From positions 7,348,001 through 7,412,000 of the forward strand of contig NZ_LT629791.1 in assembly GCF_900105925.1 (NCBI RefSeq): a stretch of 64,000 nucleotides of DNA, written 5' to 3'. This DNA is from Jiangella alkaliphila. Its GTDB lineage: Bacteria > Actinomycetota > Actinomycetes > Jiangellales > Jiangellaceae. A program made the position numbers and the translations under genes. A model generated the notes under the pieces. That model was not told where the DNA came from, made no database searches, and saw only the letters and a program-made list of their open reading frames with translations. This document shows, in pieces, positions 53,960 to 63,278 of this stretch (its first letter is position 1; the number at the start of each line of letters is the position of its first letter).

Positions 53960-54590
53960 CGCTCGCTGCCCAACTGCCACCCGGGCTGCGGACGTCGGGC
54001 ATCCGCGTCCGGCCCGCCCCAGACGGCCCGTACTGCGGGGACGGCATACTCCGCCTGGACGACCCAGAGCACCCTGTCGGGACCGACGGCGTTGCGGTCT
54101 ACGAGCGCGACGGACGCGCCTACGACCACCCGGTCGTGCTGGCCTGCTACGGCATCAACGCGCTGGCCGGCTGGACCCCGACCGGCGATGACGAGTACAT
54201 GCGGCGGGCCGTCGCCGATGCCGACGCCGCTCAGCTGCTCGCGACCGGGACGGAGTCGGCCGGTGCGCTCTGGTTCGCCCATCCCTTCGACTACCCGCTC
54301 GGCCACGGCGGCGAGGTGATCCCGGCGCCGTGGTGGTCCCGGATGGCCCAGGGACAGGCGCCGTCGCTGTTCACCCGGCAATACCAGGCCACCGGCGACG
54401 GCATCCGGAGCTCCTCCGTGCAGCGCACCGGCGACGCTCCTTGGCGGCTGTACGTTGACAACGGCTTCGCGTGGTTCGAGGAGTACGCCGGGCGGACCGA
54501 GCCGCTGCGCGTCCTGAACGGCCACGTCTTCGCCCTCTTCGGGTTGTATGACTACGCCGTCTTGACCGGCAGCGCCTGCAGGCGCTCAAC
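53960..54590 (+). pseudogene. D-glucuronyl C5-epimerase remnant
   Basis: A frame with no usable start shows the C5-epimerase pattern: HPVVLACYGINAL, PWWSRMAQGQAPSLFTRQYQATGD, WFEEYAG, VLNGHVFALFGLYDYAVLTG. After RQYQATGD a block is missing, and the end (CRRSTMGHPGGTAQ) departs from the family. The N-terminal part is absent or scrambled. C5-epimerases convert glucuronate to iduronate within a polymer. An earlier form of this locus may therefore have made such a polymer. It lies between the convergent GT4 gene and the divergent wlb unit. Confidence 0.7.
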
Positions 54591-54614
54591 CATGGGGCAC
54601 CCAGGCGGTACAGC

Positions 54615-56108
54615 TCAGAGCGACACGACCGGCTCCCCCGTCACTGTCGTCTCGACCACATCCCAGCCCACCGGCTCGGCCGACGGCTCCGGTACCCGGC
54701 CGGCGACCTTGGCGTACACCTCGAACAGCACCTCGGTCTGGGTCTCCCACGACAGCTCGGCCAAAAGCGGCCCGGCGATGTTCGCGCGCAGGTCGTCCCG
54801 GCGCGGGACCGCGGCACGGTACGTGGCCGCCAGCGAGTCCGGGTCACCTGCGACGAAGACCTCGCCGACGCCGTGGTCGCGGACGAACTGCGAGTTGGCG
54901 CGCAGATCGCTGACCAGCAGCGGGATCCGGGCGTGCAGATACTCCGACAGCTTGGTCGGCGTGGACGCCTCGTAGTTGGGCGAGTGCAGGGACGCGATCA
55001 CACCGAAGTCGGCCGTGGACAGGTAGGCGGGGACCGCATGCGGAGGCACGTACGGAGCGACCCCGATGCGGTCCCTGACCCCTAGCTCATCGGCGAGTCC
55101 GAGGAACTCGTCCAGTAGAGCCGACGGATTGGCGACGATGGCCAGCCAGACGTCGGGGAGCCGCGTGAGCGCGGCGATGACGGTGTCGATGCCCCGTTCA
55201 CGGGCAAGATACCCGCTGTAGACCAGCAGCGGCGCGTCCGCGGGCACACCGGCGGCCGCGCGTACGGACGGCGGATCGGCCAGCTGGACGTCGCGGATGG
55301 GGACGTTGCGCACGACCGCGGGCAACTGCGCCAGCCCGTACTCGTCCTGGAGCATCCCGGCGATCTCGCCGCTCACCGTGACCACGGCGTCGGGCTGGTG
55401 AATGTACTCCTTCTCGTAGGCGCAGTAGGCCGCGGTGGTGACCGCGCCCCCCCAGTCGACGGCCGACACGTGCTCATGGGCGTCGTAGGCCCAGGCGACG
55501 GTCCGCCCGGCCGCGCGCATGCGCCGTACGGCCTCGGCCACCACGCCGATCATGATGGCGTCGTTGGCGTGAATGAGATCCGGCTCGAGCTCCTCGAGCA
55601 CCGGCCCGAAGGTCTGCTGCCAGTCCAGCAGGATCGGCCAGTCGCGGCGCCACTGCACCTGGTCGGCCGGGACGTCGGGGGTGCGCACGGTCTCGCGGCC
55701 ACGTCCCCAGCCACGGACCCGGTGCAGGAGCCGGCGGGCCTGCAGCTCCGCCTCGACCACCGGACGCCGCCAGCCCGGGGCGGCGGCGCGCTTGCGCGCC
55801 ACGTAGCGCCCGAGGGCCGCGCCGGCCGCCTTCGCCTGCGTATCGTCGCGGTAGGCCAGCGGCGACCGGCGAGGGGCCACGGTGCGCAGGCTGCGCTCGT
55901 AGGCGTCGTGGTTCGTCCGCCGAATCGGGATGCGCAGCACCGTGATCGGACCGAGCCGAGTCTCCTGGCGACGTCCCCGGCCGAGGCCGATCAGGGTCAC
56001 GTCCCAGCCCGCGCGCGCCGCCGCCACCGCGGTCTTGATGACCCTGGAGTCGCCGGTGATCCGGTTCGGGACCACCACGACGATGCATGGTCGTTGCCCG
56101 GTCTTCAT
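54615..56108 (-). CDS. Glycosyltransferase family 4
   Basis: A 497-residue GT-B enzyme. The N-domain begins CIVVVVPNRITGDSRVIKTA and has a long inserted basic region (about 85-160). The C-domain has VYSGYLARERGIDTVIAAL, then SPNYEASTPTKLSEYLHARIPLLVSD with the donor-site Glu. It is last in a run of five glycosyltransferases read towards lower coordinates. Its ATG overlaps the stop of the preceding gene (4 bases). Confidence 0.87.
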   Translation of the reverse strand: MKTGQRPCIVVVVPNRITGDSRVIKTAVAAARAGWDVTLIGLGRGRRQETRLGPITVLRIPIRRTNHDAYERSLRTVAPRRSPLAYRDDTQAKAAGAALGRYVARKRAAAPGWRRPVVEAELQARRLLHRVRGWGRGRETVRTPDVPADQVQWRRDWPILLDWQQTFGPVLEELEPDLIHANDAIMIGVVAEAVRRMRAAGRTVAWAYDAHEHVSAVDWGGAVTTAAYCAYEKEYIHQPDAVVTVSGEIAGMLQDEYGLAQLPAVVRNVPIRDVQLADPPSVRAAAGVPADAPLLVYSGYLARERGIDTVIAALTRLPDVWLAIVANPSALLDEFLGLADELGVRDRIGVAPYVPPHAVPAYLSTADFGVIASLHSPNYEASTPTKLSEYLHARIPLLVSDLRANSQFVRDHGVGEVFVAGDPDSLAATYRAAVPRRDDLRANIAGPLLAELSWETQTEVLFEVYAKVAGRVPEPSAEPVGWDVVETTVTGEPVVSL

Positions 56109-57778
56109 GGGGTCTCCTCCGCGGGCGCAAGCAGCTGCCGGACAACGGTGGCCTCCGGCCGCCAGGCCTGGTCGGGCAGGCCGCCCATGAGCTCGGCGTA
56201 GATCTCGCGGACCTTCTCCGCCTGCGCCGCCCAGGAGAAGCGATGGCGCAGCTTGTCGTCGTCGGCGATCCGCTTGCGCAGCTCCGGCAGCCGGTCCAGG
56301 ACCTCGCGGAGCGCGCGGGCGCAGTCGTCGGCGTCGTCGGCACGATGGACCGCGCCGAGGTCGAGATCGCGCACCAGTTCCGCCTGCGCCTGGGTGTCGC
56401 TGGTCACGATCGGGATGCCTGCGGCGAGATACTCGCAGAACTTGTTCGTGATGGCCATGTCGTGGTTGGGCGCATGCAGCAGCGGACTGACCCCGACCGT
56501 GGCGGAGCGGAAGTACCTCGGCACCGACTCAGCGTCGACATAGGGCGCGAAGTGCAGCCGGTCACGGACAGCGAGGTCCTCGGCGAGATGCTCGAGCGCC
56601 ACGGTCGCGGTGTTCGCGCGCTTGACCACGACGACGAGATGGACGCCAGGCAGCTGCGGCAGGGCGCCGACGACGGTGTGGACACCGCGCTCGTACACCA
56701 CGCCACCGCCGTACACGAGCAGCGGCACGTCCTCGGGCACCTCGGCGAGGTCGCGGACCGACGGGACCTCCGCCTCCGGGTCGCCGGCCACCGTCGCGTT
56801 CAGCACCACATCAGGGGTCTCGCGCAGGTGGTAGTCGGTGCGCAGCACCTCGGCGATCTGCGGCGACACGGTGATGATCTTATCGGTGTCGCCCAGGTAC
56901 TCCTGCTCGAGCGCACGCATGGCGGCGACGCGACGCGGCTTCACGTTGGCCAGGCCCAGGACGTACTCGTGCGCGTCGTACACGACCTTGACCATGCGGC
57001 CGTCGAGAGCCGCCCGGTGTGCGTGCTGGGCCGCGGCGCCGAGGAGATAGACATCGTGGACATGGACGACGTCGGGGCGCAGCGAGTCGAGAACAGGCCC
57101 GATGGCCAGCTCCTGGTCCACGATCTCCGGCGCGACGTCGCGCCACCGCGCCAGCCGCGGGAACCGCTGGTAGAGCGCCAGCCGGTTGCCGTTCCCACGC
57201 AGACTGGACGTGCGGTCCTTTCCGCGACGGCGCCGGCTGGTGAACCGCAGCGGCGTCGCCATGGCCGCGAGCACGTAGCGCTGGACCTTGCGGTAGCGCC
57301 AGCTGAGTTTCAGCAGCGCGCCGGGCGGCGCCGGGCGCTGCGGTGCAGGACCCGCGGGGCGGTCGTGGTCGCGCTGCGTGCGGCCGCGGACCGACCGGAT
57401 CGCGCGAGTGGCGCGCTGCCACGGCGCGAGGCCCACCCGGTACTCCTCCTGTGTGACGTACCAGGGACGGATCGCCCGGTAGATCTCGGCGAACCCGTGC
57501 CCTAGCCGCCGCAGCCGCGCGCGGAGACCCGCCCCGCGGTACCGGGCAGGCACCGCGACCTGCACGACGTCCAGGTTCTGGAAGAGCAGGTCGCGGCTGG
57601 AACGACCGGACGACAGCCCCACGGCGGTCACGCGCACGCCGAACTGCGCGACCGTCCGGGCGTACTTGAGGACCCGAGCATCGACGACGACCGTATTGGC
57701 GCTCATCATCACCACGTGCGGACGGCTGTCGCCGGCGTGCTCAGTGTGGTCGGGCGCGGTCTCGTCGGCCTTGTGCAT
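56105..57778 (-). CDS. Glycosyltransferase family 4
   Basis: A 557-residue enzyme from ATG 57778, which is 4 bases after the upstream stop; ATGs at 57802 and 57808 are alternatives. The N-domain has VVMMSANTVVVDARVLKYARTV, and a basic insertion lies at about 100-190. The C-domain has VYGGGVVYERGVHTVVGAL and LLHAPNHDMAITNKFCEYLAAGIPIVTSD. It is a close relative of the next gene (57783-59165), probably through duplication. Confidence 0.85.
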   Translation of the reverse strand: MHKADETAPDHTEHAGDSRPHVVMMSANTVVVDARVLKYARTVAQFGVRVTAVGLSSGRSSRDLLFQNLDVVQVAVPARYRGAGLRARLRRLGHGFAEIYRAIRPWYVTQEEYRVGLAPWQRATRAIRSVRGRTQRDHDRPAGPAPQRPAPPGALLKLSWRYRKVQRYVLAAMATPLRFTSRRRRGKDRTSSLRGNGNRLALYQRFPRLARWRDVAPEIVDQELAIGPVLDSLRPDVVHVHDVYLLGAAAQHAHRAALDGRMVKVVYDAHEYVLGLANVKPRRVAAMRALEQEYLGDTDKIITVSPQIAEVLRTDYHLRETPDVVLNATVAGDPEAEVPSVRDLAEVPEDVPLLVYGGGVVYERGVHTVVGALPQLPGVHLVVVVKRANTATVALEHLAEDLAVRDRLHFAPYVDAESVPRYFRSATVGVSPLLHAPNHDMAITNKFCEYLAAGIPIVTSDTQAQAELVRDLDLGAVHRADDADDCARALREVLDRLPELRKRIADDDKLRHRFSWAAQAEKVREIYAELMGGLPDQAWRPEATVVRQLLAPAEETP

Positions 57779-57782
57779 CGTG

Positions 57783-59165
57783 TCAGTTCTCTCGTCGATC
57801 ATGTTCATCGCGTGCTGTCGCCCGCACCTTGTCCTGTCGGCTTGCGAGTATGTCACGGACCGGCGTCGCTCCCGCCACGCTCTCGTAGAGGCCGCGGATC
57901 ACCTCGACCTGAGCGGCCCAGGAGAAGCGGTGTCGTAGTTCGGAGTCCGCGCGCATCCGCGCCGCGAGCCGGTCGTGGTCAGCCAGCGCGGCACGCACCG
58001 CACGGGCGCAGTCGGCGGCGTCGCCGGCCTGGTGCACAGTGCCGAGGTCCAGCTCACGCACCAGCGCGGCCTGCGCCGGGGTGTCGCTGGTGACGATCGG
58101 CAGTCCAGCGGCGAGATACTCGCAGAACTTGTTCGTCACCGCGACGTCGTGGTTCGGCGCACGCAACAGCGGGCTCAGCCCGAGAGTGGCGGACGAGATG
58201 TAGGCCGCGACCTGGTCCGGCGGCACGAATGGCGCGAAGTGCAGCTGGTCCCCCACGCCGAGCGCCGTCGCGCGGGCCTGCAGCCAGCGGGTCATCGACC
58301 CAGGCCGGTTGACGACGACCACCAACTGCACACCAGGCAACTCCGGCAGAGCGTCGACGACCGTCTGCACGCCCCGTTCGACGACGAGGCCGCCGGCATA
58401 TACCAGCAGTGGCGTGCCCGCGGCGACCCCGGCCACCTCCCGCAGCGGCCGCACGGCGGCACCGGAGGCGGACTCGACCGGCGCGTTGAGCACGACGAGC
58501 GGCCGCTCGGCCAGCCCGTGGTCGCGCTGAAGGAGGTCGGCCAGCGGATCGGAGACGGTGACGACGCGGTCCACGGCGCTGATGAACCGCTCCTCGAGCA
58601 GGCGCAGCGCGGCGACCCGTCGCGGCGCGACGTTGGCCAGGCCCAGGACGTACTCGTGCGCGTCGTACACGACTCGTACGGGACGACCGTCGCGAGCGGA
58701 CGCGCGGGCGAACCGCACGGCGGCGCCGAGCAGGTAGATGTCGTGGACGTGAACGACCCCCGGCCGCAGCCGGCGCAACTCGACGGCGATGGCCCGCTCC
58801 TGCCGCCGGACGTCGCGCAGCACCAGGCGGCCGGGTACCAGCCACGGATGGCGCCGGTAGACCTCGATCCGCCGTCCGCTGCCGCGAAGCAGGGCGTGCC
58901 CGCCGTCGCGACGACGGCGGGTGCGCAGCTCGCGGCCGAGCCGGACGGTCAGGCGGGTCCAGATACGCGCTACCGCAGTTGGCCGCTGCAAGGCGGCTTG
59001 GACGACGGGCACGGCACCGAGCGTCGTCTCGGTCCGGGCGCCTGTTGGCGACAGCCCGACGGCGGTGACGCGATGGCCGAGACCGGCCACCGTCGTCGCG
59101 TACTTCACCACGCGGGCGTCGTGGACGACGGCATTCGCGCTCACCATCACGACCTCGGGCGACAT
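57783..59165 (-). CDS. Glycosyltransferase family 4
   Basis: A 460-residue GT-B enzyme sharing VVYDAHEYVLGLANV, then APNHDVAVTNKFCEYLAAGLPIVTSD, with its downstream neighbour, but without most of the basic insertion. It follows the glycosyltransferase-like gene at 59180 by 14 bases and precedes its paralogue by 4. The two probably add similar sugars. Confidence 0.87.
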   Translation of the reverse strand: MSPEVVMVSANAVVHDARVVKYATTVAGLGHRVTAVGLSPTGARTETTLGAVPVVQAALQRPTAVARIWTRLTVRLGRELRTRRRRDGGHALLRGSGRRIEVYRRHPWLVPGRLVLRDVRRQERAIAVELRRLRPGVVHVHDIYLLGAAVRFARASARDGRPVRVVYDAHEYVLGLANVAPRRVAALRLLEERFISAVDRVVTVSDPLADLLQRDHGLAERPLVVLNAPVESASGAAVRPLREVAGVAAGTPLLVYAGGLVVERGVQTVVDALPELPGVQLVVVVNRPGSMTRWLQARATALGVGDQLHFAPFVPPDQVAAYISSATLGLSPLLRAPNHDVAVTNKFCEYLAAGLPIVTSDTPAQAALVRELDLGTVHQAGDAADCARAVRAALADHDRLAARMRADSELRHRFSWAAQVEVIRGLYESVAGATPVRDILASRQDKVRATARDEHDRREN

Positions 59166-59179
59166 GGGACCGCCGGTGG

Positions 59180-60382
59180 TCAGGCGCGGCGCGGCGCGGA
59201 GCCGGCCGGCTCGGGCACCGTGCCCACGAAGGCGGCGAGGACGGAGGCGGATCGGCGGCCGTCGTGGATCTCGGCGGCGAAGTCGGCACCAGCCGCCGCA
59301 TGCTTGGCCGCCGCGTCACGGTCCGCGACGAGGGCCCGCAACACCTGTTCCAGAGTTTCGGGCGTGGACTCAACGATGGGCAGCTCGCGGCCGGTGTACT
59401 CGCGCACCCGCGCACGGACCTCCTCGGTGACGTGCCCGACGACCACGCGTCCGGCGGCCATCGCCTCGCACGCGGCGACACCGTAGCTGCCGAGCCGGAA
59501 CTGGTCGAGGACGACATCGGCATCCTGGTAGACCGCAGGCATGTCCGCGGGCGACACACCTTCGACGCGGCGGTACTCGACGACGCCCCTGTCAGCCAGC
59601 GCGCGGACCACCGGGTCCACCAGGTCCGATCCCTTCATGGGTGAATTGCTGGGGGCGTGCGCGACGACGGGCCGGTCGCGCGCCATCACGGGCAGGCCGG
59701 TAGCCCACCGGCCGACGTCGACGATGACCGGCAGCCACGCGGCATCCGGCAGATCGTCCAGCAGGTCGGGGGTGGACACGTACACCGGGCCGTCATGGGC
59801 GCGCATGAGGTCGCGGTTGGCAGTGGAGTTGATCTGGAGACTGCGCAGCCGCGCTGCTGGTAGGTCGGTGAACGGCGACCACGGATAGCGGTCGATATGG
59901 TCGGACGGCACCCTGACATCGGAACCGTGGGACACCATGGCGACCCGAAGCCCGGCCGACCGCAGGATCGGGAGATCGCCGGTGCATCGGTCGCCCCACG
60001 GGTCGCGCGCGCCCAGCACCGGACGGGCCGCCTCGATGAGCACGTGTGTGTATGCGCGGGTGACATAGGTGCGTTGCTGCCGCTGCCAACGCGGCGACAG
60101 GAAGGTCTCGCGCGGCACCGCATAGTCGGCATCGAAGTCGATGCGGTCGTTGAGGACGGCGAAGGCTTGCGCGGTCACACCTGGTGCGGCGTCCTCAGCC
60201 GCACGGGCCCAGGCCCAGCCCTGCCCGGCGAAGTTGGCCGGGCCCACCAGAAGTCGGACCGGTGTGTCCGGCATCGGCGGGCGAGATGGCAGCACGACCG
60301 GCTCACGCAGCTCGGCAACACGCCTGCCCAGGCGGTTCGCGCGCCCCCGAATACGGCGCAGCGGAGCCTTCACGTCAGGCAT
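59180..60382 (-). CDS. GT-B glycosyltransferase-like protein
   Basis: A 400-residue paralogue of the protein at 38085-39293. It shares VRLLVGPANFAGQGWAWARAAE, HAPSNSPMKGSDLVDPVV and YGVAACEAMAAGRVVVGHV. ATG 60382 lies 8 bases inside the end of the preceding GT4 gene, indicating coupling. It has no membrane segment. The donor and acceptor are unknown. Confidence 0.75.
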   Translation of the reverse strand: MPDVKAPLRRIRGRANRLGRRVAELREPVVLPSRPPMPDTPVRLLVGPANFAGQGWAWARAAEDAAPGVTAQAFAVLNDRIDFDADYAVPRETFLSPRWQRQQRTYVTRAYTHVLIEAARPVLGARDPWGDRCTGDLPILRSAGLRVAMVSHGSDVRVPSDHIDRYPWSPFTDLPAARLRSLQINSTANRDLMRAHDGPVYVSTPDLLDDLPDAAWLPVIVDVGRWATGLPVMARDRPVVAHAPSNSPMKGSDLVDPVVRALADRGVVEYRRVEGVSPADMPAVYQDADVVLDQFRLGSYGVAACEAMAAGRVVVGHVTEEVRARVREYTGRELPIVESTPETLEQVLRALVADRDAAAKHAAAGADFAAEIHDGRRSASVLAAFVGTVPEPAGSAPRRA

Positions 60383-61472
60383 GGACGTCCCGTCCGAGGA
60401 GGCGGGCCACCGCGACGGCCAGTTCGTCGTAGGGACTGGCGCCCTGCTGGGCCGTGGCCCAGTCATGAGCCGCCTTGGCCAGGACGTCGAGCTCGGTCCG
60501 GGACTCGGACCACCGTCGCAACGCGGACGCCGCGTCGTCGACGCTGTCGACGACGACGCCCGCACCGGTCTGCTCAACCAGCGCCGCCTGCCGGGGCAGC
60601 CGGGTGGTGAGTACCGGCATGCCGCTGGCGAGGTACTCGTACAGCTTGGTCGGCATCGCCTCGCGGAACGCCGGGGTCTCGCGGAGGAACACCAGGCCGA
60701 CCCAGGCACCCGCGACGATGCGCCACGCCTCGGCCGGCGGCTTGCGGCCGTGCAGTCGCACCCGGCCGGCGACGTCGGGTTCGAGTAACCGCTCGCGCAG
60801 CCGCGCCGCATCGCCCGGCGCGACCGGCCCCACGAGGTCGAGGGTCCATTCTGGCACCCGTGCCACAGCCTCGACCATGTCGAACAGTCCGCGGCTCTCA
60901 CGCAGATCGCCGACATAGACCGCCCGCGGCTCCGGGTCGACGCCGTCGGCAGAGCTCAACAGGCCGAGGTCAGGCATGTTCTCGACGACCATCCGGTGCC
61001 GTGCCGTGGTGGGCGGGATGTGGTGGTCGACAACTGAGGTGATATCGGCAGACGCGGCGAGCTTCGTGCTCAACCGCACCACGAGCTTGGCACCCAGACC
61101 CAGCGCGCCGCGCGCCCAGGCGCGGTCGGCCAGCAGCCGGGCGTAGTCCTCGTGGACGTCGACGACGACCTTGCGGCCGCGCAGCGCCCCGACCGCTCGT
61201 GCGACTGGCACGACGTCGGGGTCGAGGGTGATGAGCACCTTGGCACGGCAGCGCAGCGGCGAGTTCACCGCGCGAAACGCACGGCGGATGAGGCTCCCTC
61301 GTGGCGACGTGACCACGCGAGCGTCGCGCGGCCCACCGGTGACGTCACCGAGCCCGAAGACCTCGACGGACAGTCCCTGCCGGACCAATGCCGCGGCGAT
61401 CTTGTGCAGCCGCGCGTCGGCAACGTCGTGACCCGCGGAGACGATGCCGACGTCGGACCGGAGCGCGCCCAC
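60375..61472 (-). CDS. Glycosyltransferase family 4
   Basis: A 365-residue GT-B enzyme from GTG 61472, 4 bases after the wzt stop. The N-domain has SDVGIVSAGHDVADARLHKI and DVHEDYARLLADRAW. The C-domain has VYVGDLRESRGLFDMVEAV and MPTKLYEYLASGMPVLTT. It is directly downstream of the exporter genes and in the same run. Confidence 0.87.
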   Translation of the reverse strand: MGALRSDVGIVSAGHDVADARLHKIAAALVRQGLSVEVFGLGDVTGGPRDARVVTSPRGSLIRRAFRAVNSPLRCRAKVLITLDPDVVPVARAVGALRGRKVVVDVHEDYARLLADRAWARGALGLGAKLVVRLSTKLAASADITSVVDHHIPPTTARHRMVVENMPDLGLLSSADGVDPEPRAVYVGDLRESRGLFDMVEAVARVPEWTLDLVGPVAPGDAARLRERLLEPDVAGRVRLHGRKPPAEAWRIVAGAWVGLVFLRETPAFREAMPTKLYEYLASGMPVLTTRLPRQAALVEQTGAGVVVDSVDDAASALRRWSESRTELDVLAKAAHDWATAQQGASPYDELAVAVARLLGRDVHA

Positions 61473-61476
61473 TGTG

Positions 61477-62271
61477 TCAGAGATCCTCGAGGCTGAAGGC
61501 GTCCTCGCCCACCTTCAGGAACTTGTTGTACGCCGCGTTCACGTCCGCCGACGGCCCCCGCAGCATCAACTTGCCCTTGTGCAGCCAGATGGCCTCCTCG
61601 CAGAGGTCGCGGATGCTGGCGGCGGAGTGGCTGACCAGGAACATGGTGCGTGCGGTACCGACCACTTCCTTCATCTTGGCCGCGGCCTTCTGCTTGAACT
61701 TGGCGTCACCGGCTGAGAGCGCCTCGTCGATCAGCAGGATGTCAGGGTCCATGTTCACCGCGACGGCGAAGGCCAGCCGCTGGTACATGCCTGAGGAGTA
61801 GGTGCGCATCGGCATGTCGATGAAGTCGTCGAGTTCGGCGAACGCCGCGATCTCCTCGTACTTCTCCTGGATCTCCTTGCGGCTCAGCCCGCCGGCGAGG
61901 CCGCCGAGGACGACGTTCTCGCGACCCGACAGCGTCGGGTTGAAGCCGACACCGAGCGAGAGCAGGGTGCTGACCCGGCCGTGCACCTCGATGCGACCCT
62001 TGGACGGCGGGAGGATTCCGGCAAGCATGCGCATCAGCGTCGACTTCCCGGCACCGTTGGCGCCGATGATGCCGACGGTGGTGCCGTGCTCGACATCGAA
62101 CGAGACGTTCTGGACCGCGTGTACCTCTTTGACCGCCCGCTCACCCCGGCCGAACCGGACGAGAGCGGTCTTGAAGGTCGGTACTCGCTCGAACGTCGTG
62201 CGGTACGTGAGCGAGACGTCCTCGACTCGCACCGCGAGATCGCGGCGCTTGGCGGCAGGCACCTGGGTCAC
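61477..62271 (-). CDS. wzt: Polysaccharide ABC exporter, ATP-binding subunit
   Basis: A 264-residue ATPase. Walker A is GANGAGKS (70-77), the signature is YSSGMYQRLAF, Walker B is ILLIDEALSAGD and the switch is VSHSAAS. It lacks the C-terminal carbohydrate-binding domain of long Wzt proteins, so it is the short TagH/KpsT type and would not need a modified non-reducing end. GTG 62271 overlaps the end of wzm. It drives export of the lipid-linked chain through Wzm. Confidence 0.9.
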   Translation of the reverse strand: MTQVPAAKRRDLAVRVEDVSLTYRTTFERVPTFKTALVRFGRGERAVKEVHAVQNVSFDVEHGTTVGIIGANGAGKSTLMRMLAGILPPSKGRIEVHGRVSTLLSLGVGFNPTLSGRENVVLGGLAGGLSRKEIQEKYEEIAAFAELDDFIDMPMRTYSSGMYQRLAFAVAVNMDPDILLIDEALSAGDAKFKQKAAAKMKEVVGTARTMFLVSHSAASIRDLCEEAIWLHKGKLMLRGPSADVNAAYNKFLKVGEDAFSLEDL

Positions 62272-62272
62272 C

Positions 62273-63151
62273 TCAGAGACGGACGACAAATTCCCGCTCC
62301 CTCGACATGAAGTACCAACCACCGAGCAGCAACGCCGCGATCGCCCACAGGGCTGCGGCGACCCAGAGCGTCACGCTGGGCACGACCCCGCGGACGATGA
62401 GGTCGGTCCAGCCGCCGATCATGGAGAACAGCGGGTTCAAGTACATGAGCCAGCCGACATCGCCGAAGGCGTCTTCCAGCCGTTGCTGCCCCATCTCCGG
62501 GTACCAGAGCACCGGCGACAGGTAGAGCCAGATACGCACGAAGTACGGCAGGAAGCTGGCGGTGTCGCGGAAGTACACCTGCAGGGTTCCGAACACCATC
62601 GCCATACCGGCGGCGAACACCGTCAGCATGATGAGGAAGTAGAGCCCGAGCAGCATCTCCCATCGCAGCGGATGACCGAAGGCCAGGTGGATGGGGATGT
62701 AGACGATGAGCGTCGGAAGGAACCGGAAGAACGCCGTACGCACCGCTGACAACGGCAGCAGGAGCTTCGGGAACGGCATGTTGAGCAGCAGGCTGCTGCC
62801 GCTCACCACACTGGACGCTCCACTCTGCAGTGCGCCGGAGAAGTAGTAGAAGAAGAAAAGCCCGGCGCACAGGTGGACGAACCGCTCCGAGGCATCGCCA
62901 CCGCCGCCGATGATCGTCACGAGCAGGTAGTAGACGATCGCGAGCAGCAGCGGGTTGATGACCAGCCAGAGCTGCCCGAACGTCGTGTTCGTGTTGGCCG
63001 CCCGCATGCCGGTGCGTGAGAGCTCGGCGGCGAACTGCCGGCGCTGCCACAGCGCGCGGAAGTACGTCCGCAGCTTGGGCAGCCCCGCCCTGTGCGGCTC
63101 GTACACGTGCACATACGAGGTGAATTCCTCGTCGACACGAGTGGCGTTCAT
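62273..63151 (-). CDS. wzm: Polysaccharide ABC exporter, permease subunit
   Basis: A 292-residue membrane protein of the ABC-2 type with about six helices. The amphipathic N-terminus (about 25-55, RTYFRALWQRRQFAAELSR) is the interface helix of Wzm/TagG proteins. It forms the channel with Wzt and exports a glycan completed in the cytoplasm. It is the first complete gene of the run on this strand, 127 bases after the partial GT4 gene. Confidence 0.9.
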   Translation of the reverse strand: MNATRVDEEFTSYVHVYEPHRAGLPKLRTYFRALWQRRQFAAELSRTGMRAANTNTTFGQLWLVINPLLLAIVYYLLVTIIGGGGDASERFVHLCAGLFFFYYFSGALQSGASSVVSGSSLLLNMPFPKLLLPLSAVRTAFFRFLPTLIVYIPIHLAFGHPLRWEMLLGLYFLIMLTVFAAGMAMVFGTLQVYFRDTASFLPYFVRIWLYLSPVLWYPEMGQQRLEDAFGDVGWLMYLNPLFSMIGGWTDLIVRGVVPSVTLWVAAALWAIAALLLGGWYFMSREREFVVRL

Positions 63152-63278
63152 CGAAGGCTTGCCTTTCTACCGCGGCCGGGCGCTGGATCGGGTGGATCCG
63201 CACCGGATCGGGTCAAGGGTAGACGACACACAGACGAAATATCGCACCCGTGGGCCACGCGCGACGATGTATGCCATC

